Shown here one piece after another: positions 52,015-59,879 of a stretch of DNA of 64,000 bases (positions within the stretch are counted from its first letter, which is position 1; each line of letters opens with the position of its first letter). The notes under the pieces are model-generated. The model was given only the letters and a program-made list of their open reading frames with translations. It ran no database searches and had not been told where the DNA came from. Source of the stretch: Microbacterium sufflavum (lineage in GTDB: Bacteria > Actinomycetota > Actinomycetes > Actinomycetales > Microbacteriaceae). A program made the translations under genes and the position numbers. The DNA is taken from the NCBI RefSeq assembly GCF_023101165.1, contig NZ_CP078076.1, forward strand, positions 1,860,001-1,924,000, written 5' to 3'.

Positions 52015-53862
52015 ATGTGTGGAATCGTCGGATACGTGGGCCCGCGGCCCAGCCAGGACATCCTTCTCGCCGGTCTCGCCCGGCTCGAGTACCGCGGCTA
52101 TGACTCCGCGGGCATCGCCGTGATCGACGGCGACGGCGAGCTGGGGATGCGCAAGAAGGCCGGCAAGCTGGCCGTGCTGCGCGACTCGCTCGGCGACGCG
52201 CCGCTGCCCGACGGCACTACCGGCATCGGCCACACGCGCTGGGCCACCCACGGCGGACCCACCGACGGCAACGCCCACCCGCACCTCGCCGACGACGACA
52301 AGCTCGCCGTGATCCACAACGGCATCATCGAGAACTTCGCCGCGCTGCGCGACGAGCTGCTCGCCGACGGCGTCGTGTTCCGCAGCGAGACCGACACCGA
52401 GGTGGCCGCGGCACTGCTCGGTCGCGAGTACGCCGGCAACGGCGGCGACCTCGAGCTCGCCTTCCGCTCGGTCGTGAACCGCCTCGAGGGCGCCTTCACC
52501 CTGCTCGCGATGCACCAGGACCACCCCGGCCTCGTCGTCGGCGCCCGCCGCAACTCCCCGCTCGTGATCGGCCTGGGCGAGGGCGAGAACTTCCTCGGCT
52601 CCGACGTCGCGGCCTTCGTCGAGCACACCCGCCAGGCGCTCGCGATCGGTCAGGACCAGATCGTGTCGATCACGCCCGACGCCGTGACCGTGATCGACTT
52701 CGCCGGCACCCCGGTCACCCCGGAGCCCTTCGACGTGTCGTGGGATGCCGCCGCCGCCGAGAAGGGCGGCTGGTCGAGCTTCATGGCCAAGGAGGTCGCC
52801 GAGCAGCCCGAGGCCGTGGCCAACACGATCCGCGGTCGCATCCAGGACGGGCAGGTCGTGATCCCCGAGCTCGACGGGCTCGACGAGCTGTTCACCGGCA
52901 TCAACCGCGTCATCATCACCGCGTGCGGCACCGCGTCGTACGCCGCCCTCGTCGGCAAGTACGCCATCGAGCAGTGGGCGCGCGTCGCGGTCGACGTCGA
53001 GCTCGCGCACGAGTTCCGCTACCGCGACCCCGTGATCGGCGCCGACACCCTGGTCGTGTCGATCAGCCAGTCGGGCGAGACCATGGACACGCTCATGGCC
53101 GTCAAGTACGCCCGCGAGCGCGGCGCGCGCACCCTCTCGGTGTGCAACACGCAGGGCGCCACCATCCCGCGCGAGTCCGACGCGGTCGTCTACACGCACG
53201 CCGGACCGGAGGTCGCGGTCGCGTCGACCAAGGCGTTCTCGGCGCAGATCACGGCGCTTCTGCTGCTCGGCCTGCACATGGGTCGCGTGCGCGGCACGGT
53301 CGCCGACGCGTCCACCGACGTCGCCGAGCTGCTGGCCCTGCCCGAGAAGGTCGCCGCGGTGCTGGAGAGCGAGCAGGAGCACGTCACGCAGCTCGCCGGC
53401 TGGATGGCCGACACCCGCTCCGTGCTGTTCCTCGGTCGCCACGTGGGCTACCCGATCGCGCTGGAGGGCGCGCTCAAGCTCAAGGAGATCTCCTACATCC
53501 ACGCCGAAGGTTTCGCCGCCGGCGAGCTCAAGCACGGCCCGATCGCGCTGATCGAGCCGGGGCAGCCGGTGTTCGTGCTGGTGCCGTCGCCGCGCCACTC
53601 CGCGCTCGTGCACTCGAAGGTCGTCTCCAACATCCAGGAGATCCGCGCGCGCGGCGCCCGGGTCATCGTGGTGGCGGAGGAGGGCGACGCCGCGGTGCTG
53701 CCCTTCGCCGACGAGGTCATCCACATCCCGCTCGCCGGCCCCATGTTCGAGCCGCTGCTGGCCGTGGTGCCGCTGCAGATCTTCGCGATGGCGCTGGCCA
53801 CCGCCAAGGGGCTCGATGTGGACCAGCCGCGCAACCTGGCCAAGTCCGTCACGGTGGAGTGA
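52015..53862 (+). CDS. glmS: Glutamine-fructose-6-phosphate aminotransferase (isomerising)
   Basis: 615 aa. Makes glucosamine-6-phosphate, upstream of GlmM. N-terminal glutaminase with Cys2 (MCGIVGYVG), the GIGHTRWATHGGP and HNGIIENFAALRDEL motifs; two SIS sugar domains with TACGTASYAALVGKY and SISQSGETMDTLMA; C-terminal NLAKSVTVE, the conserved end that channels ammonia. No glmS ribozyme is seen upstream, since the transcript seems leaderless. Confidence 0.97.
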   Translation: MCGIVGYVGPRPSQDILLAGLARLEYRGYDSAGIAVIDGDGELGMRKKAGKLAVLRDSLGDAPLPDGTTGIGHTRWATHGGPTDGNAHPHLADDDKLAVIHNGIIENFAALRDELLADGVVFRSETDTEVAAALLGREYAGNGGDLELAFRSVVNRLEGAFTLLAMHQDHPGLVVGARRNSPLVIGLGEGENFLGSDVAAFVEHTRQALAIGQDQIVSITPDAVTVIDFAGTPVTPEPFDVSWDAAAAEKGGWSSFMAKEVAEQPEAVANTIRGRIQDGQVVIPELDGLDELFTGINRVIITACGTASYAALVGKYAIEQWARVAVDVELAHEFRYRDPVIGADTLVVSISQSGETMDTLMAVKYARERGARTLSVCNTQGATIPRESDAVVYTHAGPEVAVASTKAFSAQITALLLLGLHMGRVRGTVADASTDVAELLALPEKVAAVLESEQEHVTQLAGWMADTRSVLFLGRHVGYPIALEGALKLKEISYIHAEGFAAGELKHGPIALIEPGQPVFVLVPSPRHSALVHSKVVSNIQEIRARGARVIVVAEEGDAAVLPFADEVIHIPLAGPMFEPLLAVVPLQIFAMALATAKGLDVDQPRNLAKSVTVE

Positions 53863-53880
53863 CCCCACCCGTCGTCCGCG

Positions 53881-53913
53881 AACGGCCCCGTCCCGCTCCG
53901 GGGCGGGGCCGTT
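53881..53913 (+). terminator. Terminator of glmS
   Basis: A 10-bp stem (AACGGCCCCG with CGGGGCCGTT) within 53881-53913, directly after glmS. Confidence 0.7.
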
Positions 53914-53922
53914 CCGCGCGAG

Positions 53923-53928
53923 TAGGCT
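53923..53928 (+). promoter_or_regulatory. -10 box of acpS, leaderless
   Basis: TAGGCT ends six bases before the GTG at 53935. Confidence 0.45.
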
Positions 53929-53934
53929 GAACGG

Positions 53935-54294
53935 GTGATCATCGGCACCGGCATCGACCTCGTGGACATCCCCCGGTTCGAGCGCACGATGACCCGCACG
54001 CCCAAGCTCCGCGAGCGGCTGTTCGCCCCCTCGGAGCAGGCGCTCCGACTGCCGTCGTTGGCCGCGCGCTACGCCGCCAAGGAGGCGCTGATCAAGACGC
54101 TGGGCGGGTCGGACGGCGTGCACTGGACCGAGATCGAGATCGCCTCCGAGCCTTCGGGGCGGCCGTACTTCGTGCTGTCCGGATCGACGGCGGCGGTCGT
54201 CGAGGAGCGCGGCATCGTGACCCTCCACCTCACCCTCACCCACGACGCGGGCCTGGCCGCCGCGTTCGTCGTCGCCGAAGGAGCACCGCTGTGA
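53935..54294 (+). CDS. acpS: Holo-[acyl-carrier-protein] synthase
   Basis: 119 aa. Transfers the 4'-phosphopantetheine of CoA to ACP. GTGIDLVDIPRFERTM holds the metal-binding Asp (residue 8); RYAAKEALIKTLGG holds the Glu/Lys pair near residue 48; LTLTHDAGLAAAFVV closes the domain. Shares the pathway with coaA nearby. Stop overlaps alr (GTGA). Confidence 0.95.
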   Translation: MIIGTGIDLVDIPRFERTMTRTPKLRERLFAPSEQALRLPSLAARYAAKEALIKTLGGSDGVHWTEIEIASEPSGRPYFVLSGSTAAVVEERGIVTLHLTLTHDAGLAAAFVVAEGAPL

Positions 54295-55397
54295 CCGTCC
54301 CCTTCCGTGAGGCCGCGATCGACCTCGACGCGATCGCCGACAACGTGCGGCACTTCCGTCGGCTCACCGGTGTCGAGGTGCTCGCGGTGGTGAAGGCCAA
54401 CGCGTACGGACACGGTGCCGCGGCGACCGCGGTGGCCGCGCTCTCGGCCGGTGCCACCCGGCTCGGGGTCGCCGAGATTCCGGAGGCGCTGGAGCTGCGT
54501 CGGCAGGGCGTTCACGCGCCGATCCTCGCCTGGCTGCACGCCCCGGGGGAGCGCTTCACCCAGGCGGCGGCCGAGAACATCGAGCTCGGGATCTCCTCGT
54601 TCGACCAGCTGGAGGCGGCGGCGGCCGCGGCGGCGGTCGACAGCCCGGTCGCGGTGCACCTGAAGTTCGAGACGGGGCTGTCGCGCAACGGCATCGCCCC
54701 GGGCGACTGGGGGCGGGTGCTGGCCGAGGCCGCGCGGCTCGAACGCATCGGGCGGCTGCGGGTGGTGGGCCTGTTCAGTCACCTGTCGAACACCTCACCC
54801 GCCGACGACAGGGCGGCGCTGGCGAAGTTCGAGGAGGGGGTGGCCGCGGCGGCGTCGTTCGGCATCCGCCCGGAGATCCGCCACATCGCCGCGACCGCCG
54901 CGGCGATCGACCTGCCGGAGACGCGGCTGGATGCGGTGCGGATCGGCATCGGCCTGTACGGGCAGTCGCCGTTCGACGACCGCTCCTCGGCCGAACTGGG
55001 CCTGCGCCCGGCCATGACGCTGCGCGGCGCGGTCGCGGCCGTGCGCCGGGTGCCGGCCGGCACCGGTGTCTCGTACGGCTACGACCATCGCACCGACCGC
55101 GACACCACGCTCGTCCTGGTGCCGCTGGGCTACGCCGACGGCGTGCCCCGCAGCGCCTCCGGGCGCCTTCCCGTGTCGATCGGCGGGCGCCGCTTCGTGA
55201 ACGTCGGCCGCATCGCGATGGACCAGTTCGTGGTGGACGTGGGGGACACCCCCGTCTCGATCGGCGACGAGGTGGTGCTGTTCGGCGATCCGACCCTCGG
55301 CGTGCCGTCGGCGCGGGAGTGGGCGGACGCCGCGGGCACGATCGACTACGAGATCGTGACCCGCATCGGACACCGGGTGCCGCGGAGGGCGTCGTGA
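54291..55397 (+). CDS. alr: Alanine racemase
   Basis: 368 aa. Supplies D-alanine for peptidoglycan. PLP Lys in VLAVVKANAYGHGA near residue 36; the catalytic Tyr is in GTGVSYGYDHRTDRD near residue 263; GRIAMDQFVVDVG near residue 306. Fold-type III barrel plus C-terminal beta domain complete. Overlaps acpS and tsaE by 4 nt each, so the three form an operon. Confidence 0.96.
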   Translation: MTVPFREAAIDLDAIADNVRHFRRLTGVEVLAVVKANAYGHGAAATAVAALSAGATRLGVAEIPEALELRRQGVHAPILAWLHAPGERFTQAAAENIELGISSFDQLEAAAAAAAVDSPVAVHLKFETGLSRNGIAPGDWGRVLAEAARLERIGRLRVVGLFSHLSNTSPADDRAALAKFEEGVAAAASFGIRPEIRHIAATAAAIDLPETRLDAVRIGIGLYGQSPFDDRSSAELGLRPAMTLRGAVAAVRRVPAGTGVSYGYDHRTDRDTTLVLVPLGYADGVPRSASGRLPVSIGGRRFVNVGRIAMDQFVVDVGDTPVSIGDEVVLFGDPTLGVPSAREWADAAGTIDYEIVTRIGHRVPRRAS

Positions 55398-55888
55398 GCG
55401 TCGACCCGGCGTTCCTCGGCCGCCGGGAGATCGCCACCGCGGACGAGATGGAACAGCTCGGCCTGCGGATCGGCGAACAGCTGGAGGCGGGCGACCTGCT
55501 CATCCTCACGGGGCCGCTCGGGGCGGGCAAGACCACCTTCACGCGGGGGCTCGCGGAGGGGCTCGGCGTGCGCGGGCCCGTGCAGAGCCCCACGTTCGTG
55601 ATCGCGCGCACCCACCCGTCGCTCGTGGGCGGGGCGCCGCTCGTGCACGTGGACGCCTACCGGCTCGGCTCGGCCGCCGAGCTCGACGACCTCGACCTCG
55701 ACCTGCAGCGCTCGGTGGTCGTGATCGAATGGGGGCGCGGCATGGCGGAGGAGCTCGCCGACGCGTGGTGGGACATCGAGCTGCAACGCCCGGTCGGCGC
55801 GGCCGGAGCCGACGACGACCTCGACCCGTCCGAGCTCGACGCGGACGCCCCGCGCGTGGTCACCATCGTCCGGGAGCAGCGGGCATGA
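55394..55888 (+). CDS. tsaE: tRNA t6A synthesis ATPase TsaE
   Basis: 164 aa. Walker A GPLGAGKTTFTRGLAEGLG near residue 42, then SPTFVIARTH and VHVDAYRLGSAAELDDLDLD, all typical of TsaE, which powers the TsaD-TsaB complex making t6A37. In most actinobacteria tsaB, rimI and tsaD follow; here a response regulator gene follows with ATGA overlap instead. Confidence 0.94.
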   Translation: MSVDPAFLGRREIATADEMEQLGLRIGEQLEAGDLLILTGPLGAGKTTFTRGLAEGLGVRGPVQSPTFVIARTHPSLVGGAPLVHVDAYRLGSAAELDDLDLDLQRSVVVIEWGRGMAEELADAWWDIELQRPVGAAGADDDLDPSELDADAPRVVTIVREQRA

Positions 55889-56685
55889 CCGCCCGCAGCG
55901 TCGGCGACCTGGTCGCGGTCATCATCGAGGACGACCCCGGCGTGCAGTCGCTGCTGGAGGAGGTGTTCCTCGCCGCGGGCTTCGAGGTCGCCGTCACCGG
56001 ATCGGGGCCGGAGGGCCTCGCGGCGGTCGAACGGCACCAGCCCGTGATCACCACGCTCGACATCAACCTGCCCGGCATCGACGGGTTCGAGGTGGCCCGG
56101 CGCATCCGCAGGGTCAGCGACACGTTCATCATCATGCTGTCCGCGCTCGCGGAGGAGTCCGACGTGGTGCTCGGTCTCACCTCGGGCGCCGACGAGTACC
56201 TGGTCAAGCCGTTCCGTCCGCGCGAGCTGCGCGCGCGGATCGAGGCGCTCCTGCGGCGACCGCGGCTCCCGGTCGCCACGGCGACGCAGCGTCCGGTCGC
56301 GCCCGCGCCGCCGGCCGCCGCGACCGACACGACGGTGTCCACGTGGCGTGGTCGCGTGCATCGCGACCTCAGCCTCGACCTCGATACGCGACTCGTGCTC
56401 GTGGCGCAGCGTCCGGTCGAGCTCACCCCCACGGAGTTCGACCTGCTCGCCGCGCTGCTGGAGTCGCGGCGCCGCGTATGCAGCAAGGCGGAGCTCGCAC
56501 GGGGTCTGCGCGGCGCGCCGTCCGGCTCCGCCGACCCCGTCAGTGAACCGGACAAGCGCGCCATCGAGACCCACATGGCCAACCTGCGCCGCAAGCTCGG
56601 CGACAGCCCTACCGAGCCGCGCTACATCGAGACCGTGCGCGGCGTCGGCTATCGGCTCACCCCAGCCGGCGATCAACCCGGCTGA
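55885..56685 (+). CDS. OmpR-type response regulator
   Basis: 266 aa. Receiver domain residues 10-125: IIEDDPGVQSLLEEVF (acidic pair), phosphoacceptor Asp in TTLDINLPGIDGFEVA (about residue 55), and Lys in YLVKPFRPRELRARI. A Pro/Ala linker leads to a winged-helix domain (PVELTPTEFDLLAALLESRR; KRAIETHMANLRRKLGD; YIETVRGVGYRL). Partner kinase lies 208 nt downstream. Translationally coupled to tsaE. Confidence 0.93.
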   Translation: MTARSVGDLVAVIIEDDPGVQSLLEEVFLAAGFEVAVTGSGPEGLAAVERHQPVITTLDINLPGIDGFEVARRIRRVSDTFIIMLSALAEESDVVLGLTSGADEYLVKPFRPRELRARIEALLRRPRLPVATATQRPVAPAPPAAATDTTVSTWRGRVHRDLSLDLDTRLVLVAQRPVELTPTEFDLLAALLESRRRVCSKAELARGLRGAPSGSADPVSEPDKRAIETHMANLRRKLGDSPTEPRYIETVRGVGYRLTPAGDQPG

Positions 56686-56694
56686 CAGGGGTTC

Positions 56695-56722
56695 GAGGCC
56701 GCGGCTCCCCCACCGCGGCCTC
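56695..56722 (+). terminator. Terminator after the response regulator gene
   Basis: GAGGCCGCGG (56695-56704) with CCGCGGCCTC (56713-56722): perfect 10-bp stem, 8-nt loop. It implies the kinase gene has its own promoter. Confidence 0.75.
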
Positions 56723-56729
56723 GGATGCC

Positions 56730-56779
56730 TGCGAATCCCCACTCGCGCGGCCCCAGCGTCTGCGAAATCCCCAGTCGCA
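56730..56779. repeat. Two related short hairpins in the regulator-kinase gap
   Basis: TGCGAATCCCCACTCGC (56730-56746) and TGCGAAATCCCCAGTCGCA (56761-56779) are 31 bp apart; each can fold as TGCGA/TCGC(A). The rest of the gap contains a TAATCT box (56849-56854) and the AGGAGG site of the kinase gene. Confidence 0.45.
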
Positions 56780-56893
56780 GTGTCGGCCCCCACTCAGAAT
56801 CGTAGGACGCCGATGTCGCCTGAAGAGCGCGTAGGCCCGATCTTTGAGTAATCTTGCGACAAAGCTGAGGATCGACCAGGAGGCGGGGGCTTC

Positions 56894-58486
56894 ATGATCC
56901 GCACTGTGTCGATCTGGCGTTGGCAACTCGTGTTCGCGGGCAGCATCGTCGCCATCGTGGTGATGGTCGCGGGCTTCAAGCCGCACACGCTCACGATCCC
57001 AATGTTCGTGGTCGGGATCGTCCTCGTGGTGGTCACCACGCTCGTCGCCCTGCTCGTGCCGTGGCGCCGGCGTCCGCGCACCGCCGTGACCGCGCTCCCG
57101 CTGCTGGACATCCTGGCCGTCGGCTTCACCACCAACGCCCCCGACCTGCGGCTCGGGTTCCTGTGGGTGTTCCCCGTGGTGTGGCTGGCGACCTACTTCT
57201 CGATGCCGTGGGTGTTCACCGGTGTCGCCTTCAGCAGTGGCTGTCTGGTGTTCTTCGCCGACCGGTCGGGGGAGCCGGCCGACGTGCTGCTGCGGGTGCT
57301 GACGGTCGTGGTGACCCTCAGCTTCCTCGGGGTCACGGTGCGGATCGGCTCGCAGCGGTCGGGTGCCGCGCGACGGCTGCTGCAGCGGCGCTCCGAGCAG
57401 GTGAACAGGGCGGCGGAGCGGGCCGAGACCAACCAGCAGCGGGTGACGCAGATCATCGACGCGCTCGGTGTCGCCCTGGTCGTGGTCACCGCCCAGGGGC
57501 GGATCCTGCAGATGAACGACGCCTACCGCGCGCTGTACGGCCGCGACCGCTACGGGGCCGCCCTGCCCTCCGCCTCGGTCGAGTACGACGCGCGGCGCGG
57601 CACCGCCCTGAGCCCCGCGCGCACGACCCTGGCGCGGGCGGCCGCGGGGGAGGAGCTGCGCGCCGAACGGGTGTGGCTGTTCGACGGCGCGGGACAGTGG
57701 CGGGCGCTGGAGGTGACCACGCAGGCGATGGCCGGGGCCGGCGAGGGCGAGCACATCGCGCTGGTCGTGATCGACGACGTCACCGCGCTCCTGGAGGCCG
57801 CGGAGGAGCGCAGGGCCCTCACCGCGATCGTCTCGCACGAGCTGCGCAACCCGCTCACCGCGATCATCGGGCACGTGGAGCTGCTGCGCGAACGCGACGA
57901 CCTGCCGGGCCGCGTGCCCGCGCAGGTCGAGGTGATCGCGAACGCGGGAGAGCGGATGCAGGACCTGCTCTCGAGCATGCAGGCGCAGACCCGCAGCTCG
58001 CCGGAGCCGTTCGAGCCGGTGGACCTGCGCGAGGTGGTGGAGGCGTCCGCGGCCTCCTTCGCGCCGCTGATCACCGCCGCCCGGCAGGAGCTGAGCCTCG
58101 ACGGCGCGGACCGCCTGGTCATCACCGGCGACGCGTTCCGGCTGCGCCAGGTGCTCGACAACCTGATCGGCAACGCCGTGAAGTACACCCCGTCCGGCGG
58201 CCGCATCCAGGTGCGGGTCGGCGCGGACGATGCCAGGGCCGAGGTGAGCGTGGTCGACACCGGCATGGGCATCGCCCCCGACGAGCTGCCCCGTCTCTTC
58301 GAGCCGTACTTCCGCACCGACAGCGCCGTGCGGGGCGGGATCTCCGGCACCGGGCTCGGCATGGGCATCGCGCGGGACATCGTCGTCGCGCACGACGGGG
58401 AGATCCTCGTCGACAGCGAGGTGGGCGTCGGCACCACCGTCACCGTGCGCTTCCCGCGCCGTTCCCCGAGGAAGGATCCGGCATGA
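56894..58486 (+). CDS. Membrane sensor histidine kinase with PAS domain
   Basis: 530 aa. Five to six transmembrane helices to about residue 155 (no large external sensor loop), a coiled stretch, a PAS-like domain (residues 190-300: IIDALGVALVVVTAQGRILQ), the DHp helix with phosphoacceptor His in IVSHELRNPLTAIIGHVELL (about 315), and the ATPase domain with N-box DNLIGNAVKYTPSGG, VDTGMGIAPDELPRLFEPYF and GTGLGMGIARDIV. Likely pairs with the upstream response regulator. Confidence 0.92.
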   Translation: MIRTVSIWRWQLVFAGSIVAIVVMVAGFKPHTLTIPMFVVGIVLVVVTTLVALLVPWRRRPRTAVTALPLLDILAVGFTTNAPDLRLGFLWVFPVVWLATYFSMPWVFTGVAFSSGCLVFFADRSGEPADVLLRVLTVVVTLSFLGVTVRIGSQRSGAARRLLQRRSEQVNRAAERAETNQQRVTQIIDALGVALVVVTAQGRILQMNDAYRALYGRDRYGAALPSASVEYDARRGTALSPARTTLARAAAGEELRAERVWLFDGAGQWRALEVTTQAMAGAGEGEHIALVVIDDVTALLEAAEERRALTAIVSHELRNPLTAIIGHVELLRERDDLPGRVPAQVEVIANAGERMQDLLSSMQAQTRSSPEPFEPVDLREVVEASAASFAPLITAARQELSLDGADRLVITGDAFRLRQVLDNLIGNAVKYTPSGGRIQVRVGADDARAEVSVVDTGMGIAPDELPRLFEPYFRTDSAVRGGISGTGLGMGIARDIVVAHDGEILVDSEVGVGTTVTVRFPRRSPRKDPA

Positions 58487-59619
58487 CACCGCTCGTGCCC
58501 GTCAACGTCGACGTGACCACCAGCATGGTCGCCGTCGTGACCGTGCTGACCGCGATCGTGATCGGTCTCGCCACCCTGGCGCGCCCGACCAGGGCGACGA
58601 TCGTGTGGGGCGTGGCCTTCGGGATCGGCATGCTGGGCGCGTACCTGTGGCTGGCCGGGCATCACACCGGCCTCCCGGTCCTGCGGGCCGCCTCGTCGGC
58701 GCTGACGGTCGTGTTCATCCCCCTCGTCTGGATCGGCGTGCGGATCCACTTCGGGCGCTCGGCCCCCTGGCTGCCGGTGATCGTGGCGCTGATCGGCGTG
58801 CCGGTCGCCCTGGTGTCCACGGCGGGCACGGCCTGGTACCTGCTGGTCTTCCACCTCGTCTTCCTGTCGATGGGCGTGTTCGCCGGGCTCCTCGCGTGGG
58901 AGCTGCTGCGCGGGCAGCCTCCCGCGCGCGACGTCGTGATGCCCCTCGCGCTCGCCGCGTGCGGCTTCGCGGTCGTCTCCGTGGTCAGCGGGGCGTCGGC
59001 ACTGGTGTCGGGGAGCGTGAGCACCGAGGCGCAGTTGAGCGCCCTGCGGGGCATGAACGCCGTCGGCGCGATCGTGGTGAGCACCTGCGCCGCCTTCACC
59101 CTCGTGCTGCTGGTGCGGGTGGAGAGCGCGGCGCGCGGTGACGTCGGGGCGGCCGACCGTGCCAGAGCCCGCCTGCGCAAGGCCGAGGCGCAGAACGACG
59201 GGGCGTGGTCGGTGCTGGACGTGCGGCTGGACGACCCCGCCGACCTGCGCGAGGCGTCGAGCAGCGGGGCCTTCCGCCGGATCGTCGACCGCTTCCACGC
59301 CGACGTCCAGGAGGCGCTGCCCACGACCGCCGACGCGGAACGGGTGAGCGACGACCGGGTCGTCGTGCTGATCCGGGGCAGCGACGAGGCCGTGCGCTTC
59401 CACCTGCGCGCGATCCTGTCCCGGATCTCGGTCATCGACCCGGACGCGCCGGTGAGCGGCATCCGCTCCTCGGCCAGCATCGGCTGGGCCACCTCGAGCG
59501 TCGCCGGCTACGACTACGACGCGCTGCTGGCGGCGGCGGCCGCCGCCGCGGACCGGGCACGTGCGGCCGGCGGCGACCAGTGGAAGCGCGCCGTGTCCGC
59601 CGACCTCTCGCCGGTGTGA
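58483..59619 (+). CDS. Membrane protein with degenerate GGDEF-like domain
   Basis: 378 aa. Seven to eight transmembrane helices (residues 8-210), then a cytoplasmic domain of about 160 residues. Its last part (SSASIGWATSSVAGYDYDAL then AAAAADRARAAGGDQWK) copies the ending of GGDEF domains, but the GG(D/E)EF signature is absent; SDDRVVVLIRG stands where it should be. So it is probably a catalytically dead sensor or partner of cyclic di-GMP proteins. Coupled to the kinase gene (ATGA). Confidence 0.65.
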   Translation: MTPLVPVNVDVTTSMVAVVTVLTAIVIGLATLARPTRATIVWGVAFGIGMLGAYLWLAGHHTGLPVLRAASSALTVVFIPLVWIGVRIHFGRSAPWLPVIVALIGVPVALVSTAGTAWYLLVFHLVFLSMGVFAGLLAWELLRGQPPARDVVMPLALAACGFAVVSVVSGASALVSGSVSTEAQLSALRGMNAVGAIVVSTCAAFTLVLLVRVESAARGDVGAADRARARLRKAEAQNDGAWSVLDVRLDDPADLREASSSGAFRRIVDRFHADVQEALPTTADAERVSDDRVVVLIRGSDEAVRFHLRAILSRISVIDPDAPVSGIRSSASIGWATSSVAGYDYDALLAAAAAAADRARAAGGDQWKRAVSADLSPV

Positions 59620-59623
59620 ACGG

Positions 59624-59875
59624 CTAGGACCGGCGGTGCTCGCGGCCGCGCGCGAGCGCGGCGGCGATGGCCCCCTCGGCGGTGGCGTCGGTGTCGGCGG
59701 CGGCGGAGACGTTCTCGGCGCCGACGGCCTCGATGATCTCGGTGCGCTGGATGCGCGTCTCCCGCGGGGCCTTCACGCCGATCCGCACGCTGTCGCCCTT
59801 GATGTCGAGCAGCGTGACCTCGATCTCGCCGTCGATGCGCACGCTCTCACCGATCCGCCTCGTCAACACCAGCAT
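59624..59875 (-). CDS. csrA: Carbon storage regulator CsrA
   Basis: 83 aa. MLVLTRRIGESVRIDGEIEV and VRIGVKAPRETRIQRTEIIE are the full CsrA domain (residues 1-48), the RNA-binding translational repressor of flagellin and other mRNAs. The C-terminal 30 residues are an Ala-rich extension beyond the usual 60. It is the last gene of the flagellar export operon, four bases after flhA. In Gram-positive bacteria CsrA is antagonised by FliW, which is not in this window. Confidence 0.95.
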   Translation of the reverse strand: MLVLTRRIGESVRIDGEIEVTLLDIKGDSVRIGVKAPRETRIQRTEIIEAVGAENVSAAADTDATAEGAIAAALARGREHRRS

Positions 59876-59879
59876 TCGA

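Noticed and set aside
56920..59619. 899-codon frame overlapping the histidine kinase gene
   Set aside because: Only its last 378 codons (from 58483) encode a sensible membrane protein; the earlier part is an out-of-frame shadow of the kinase.
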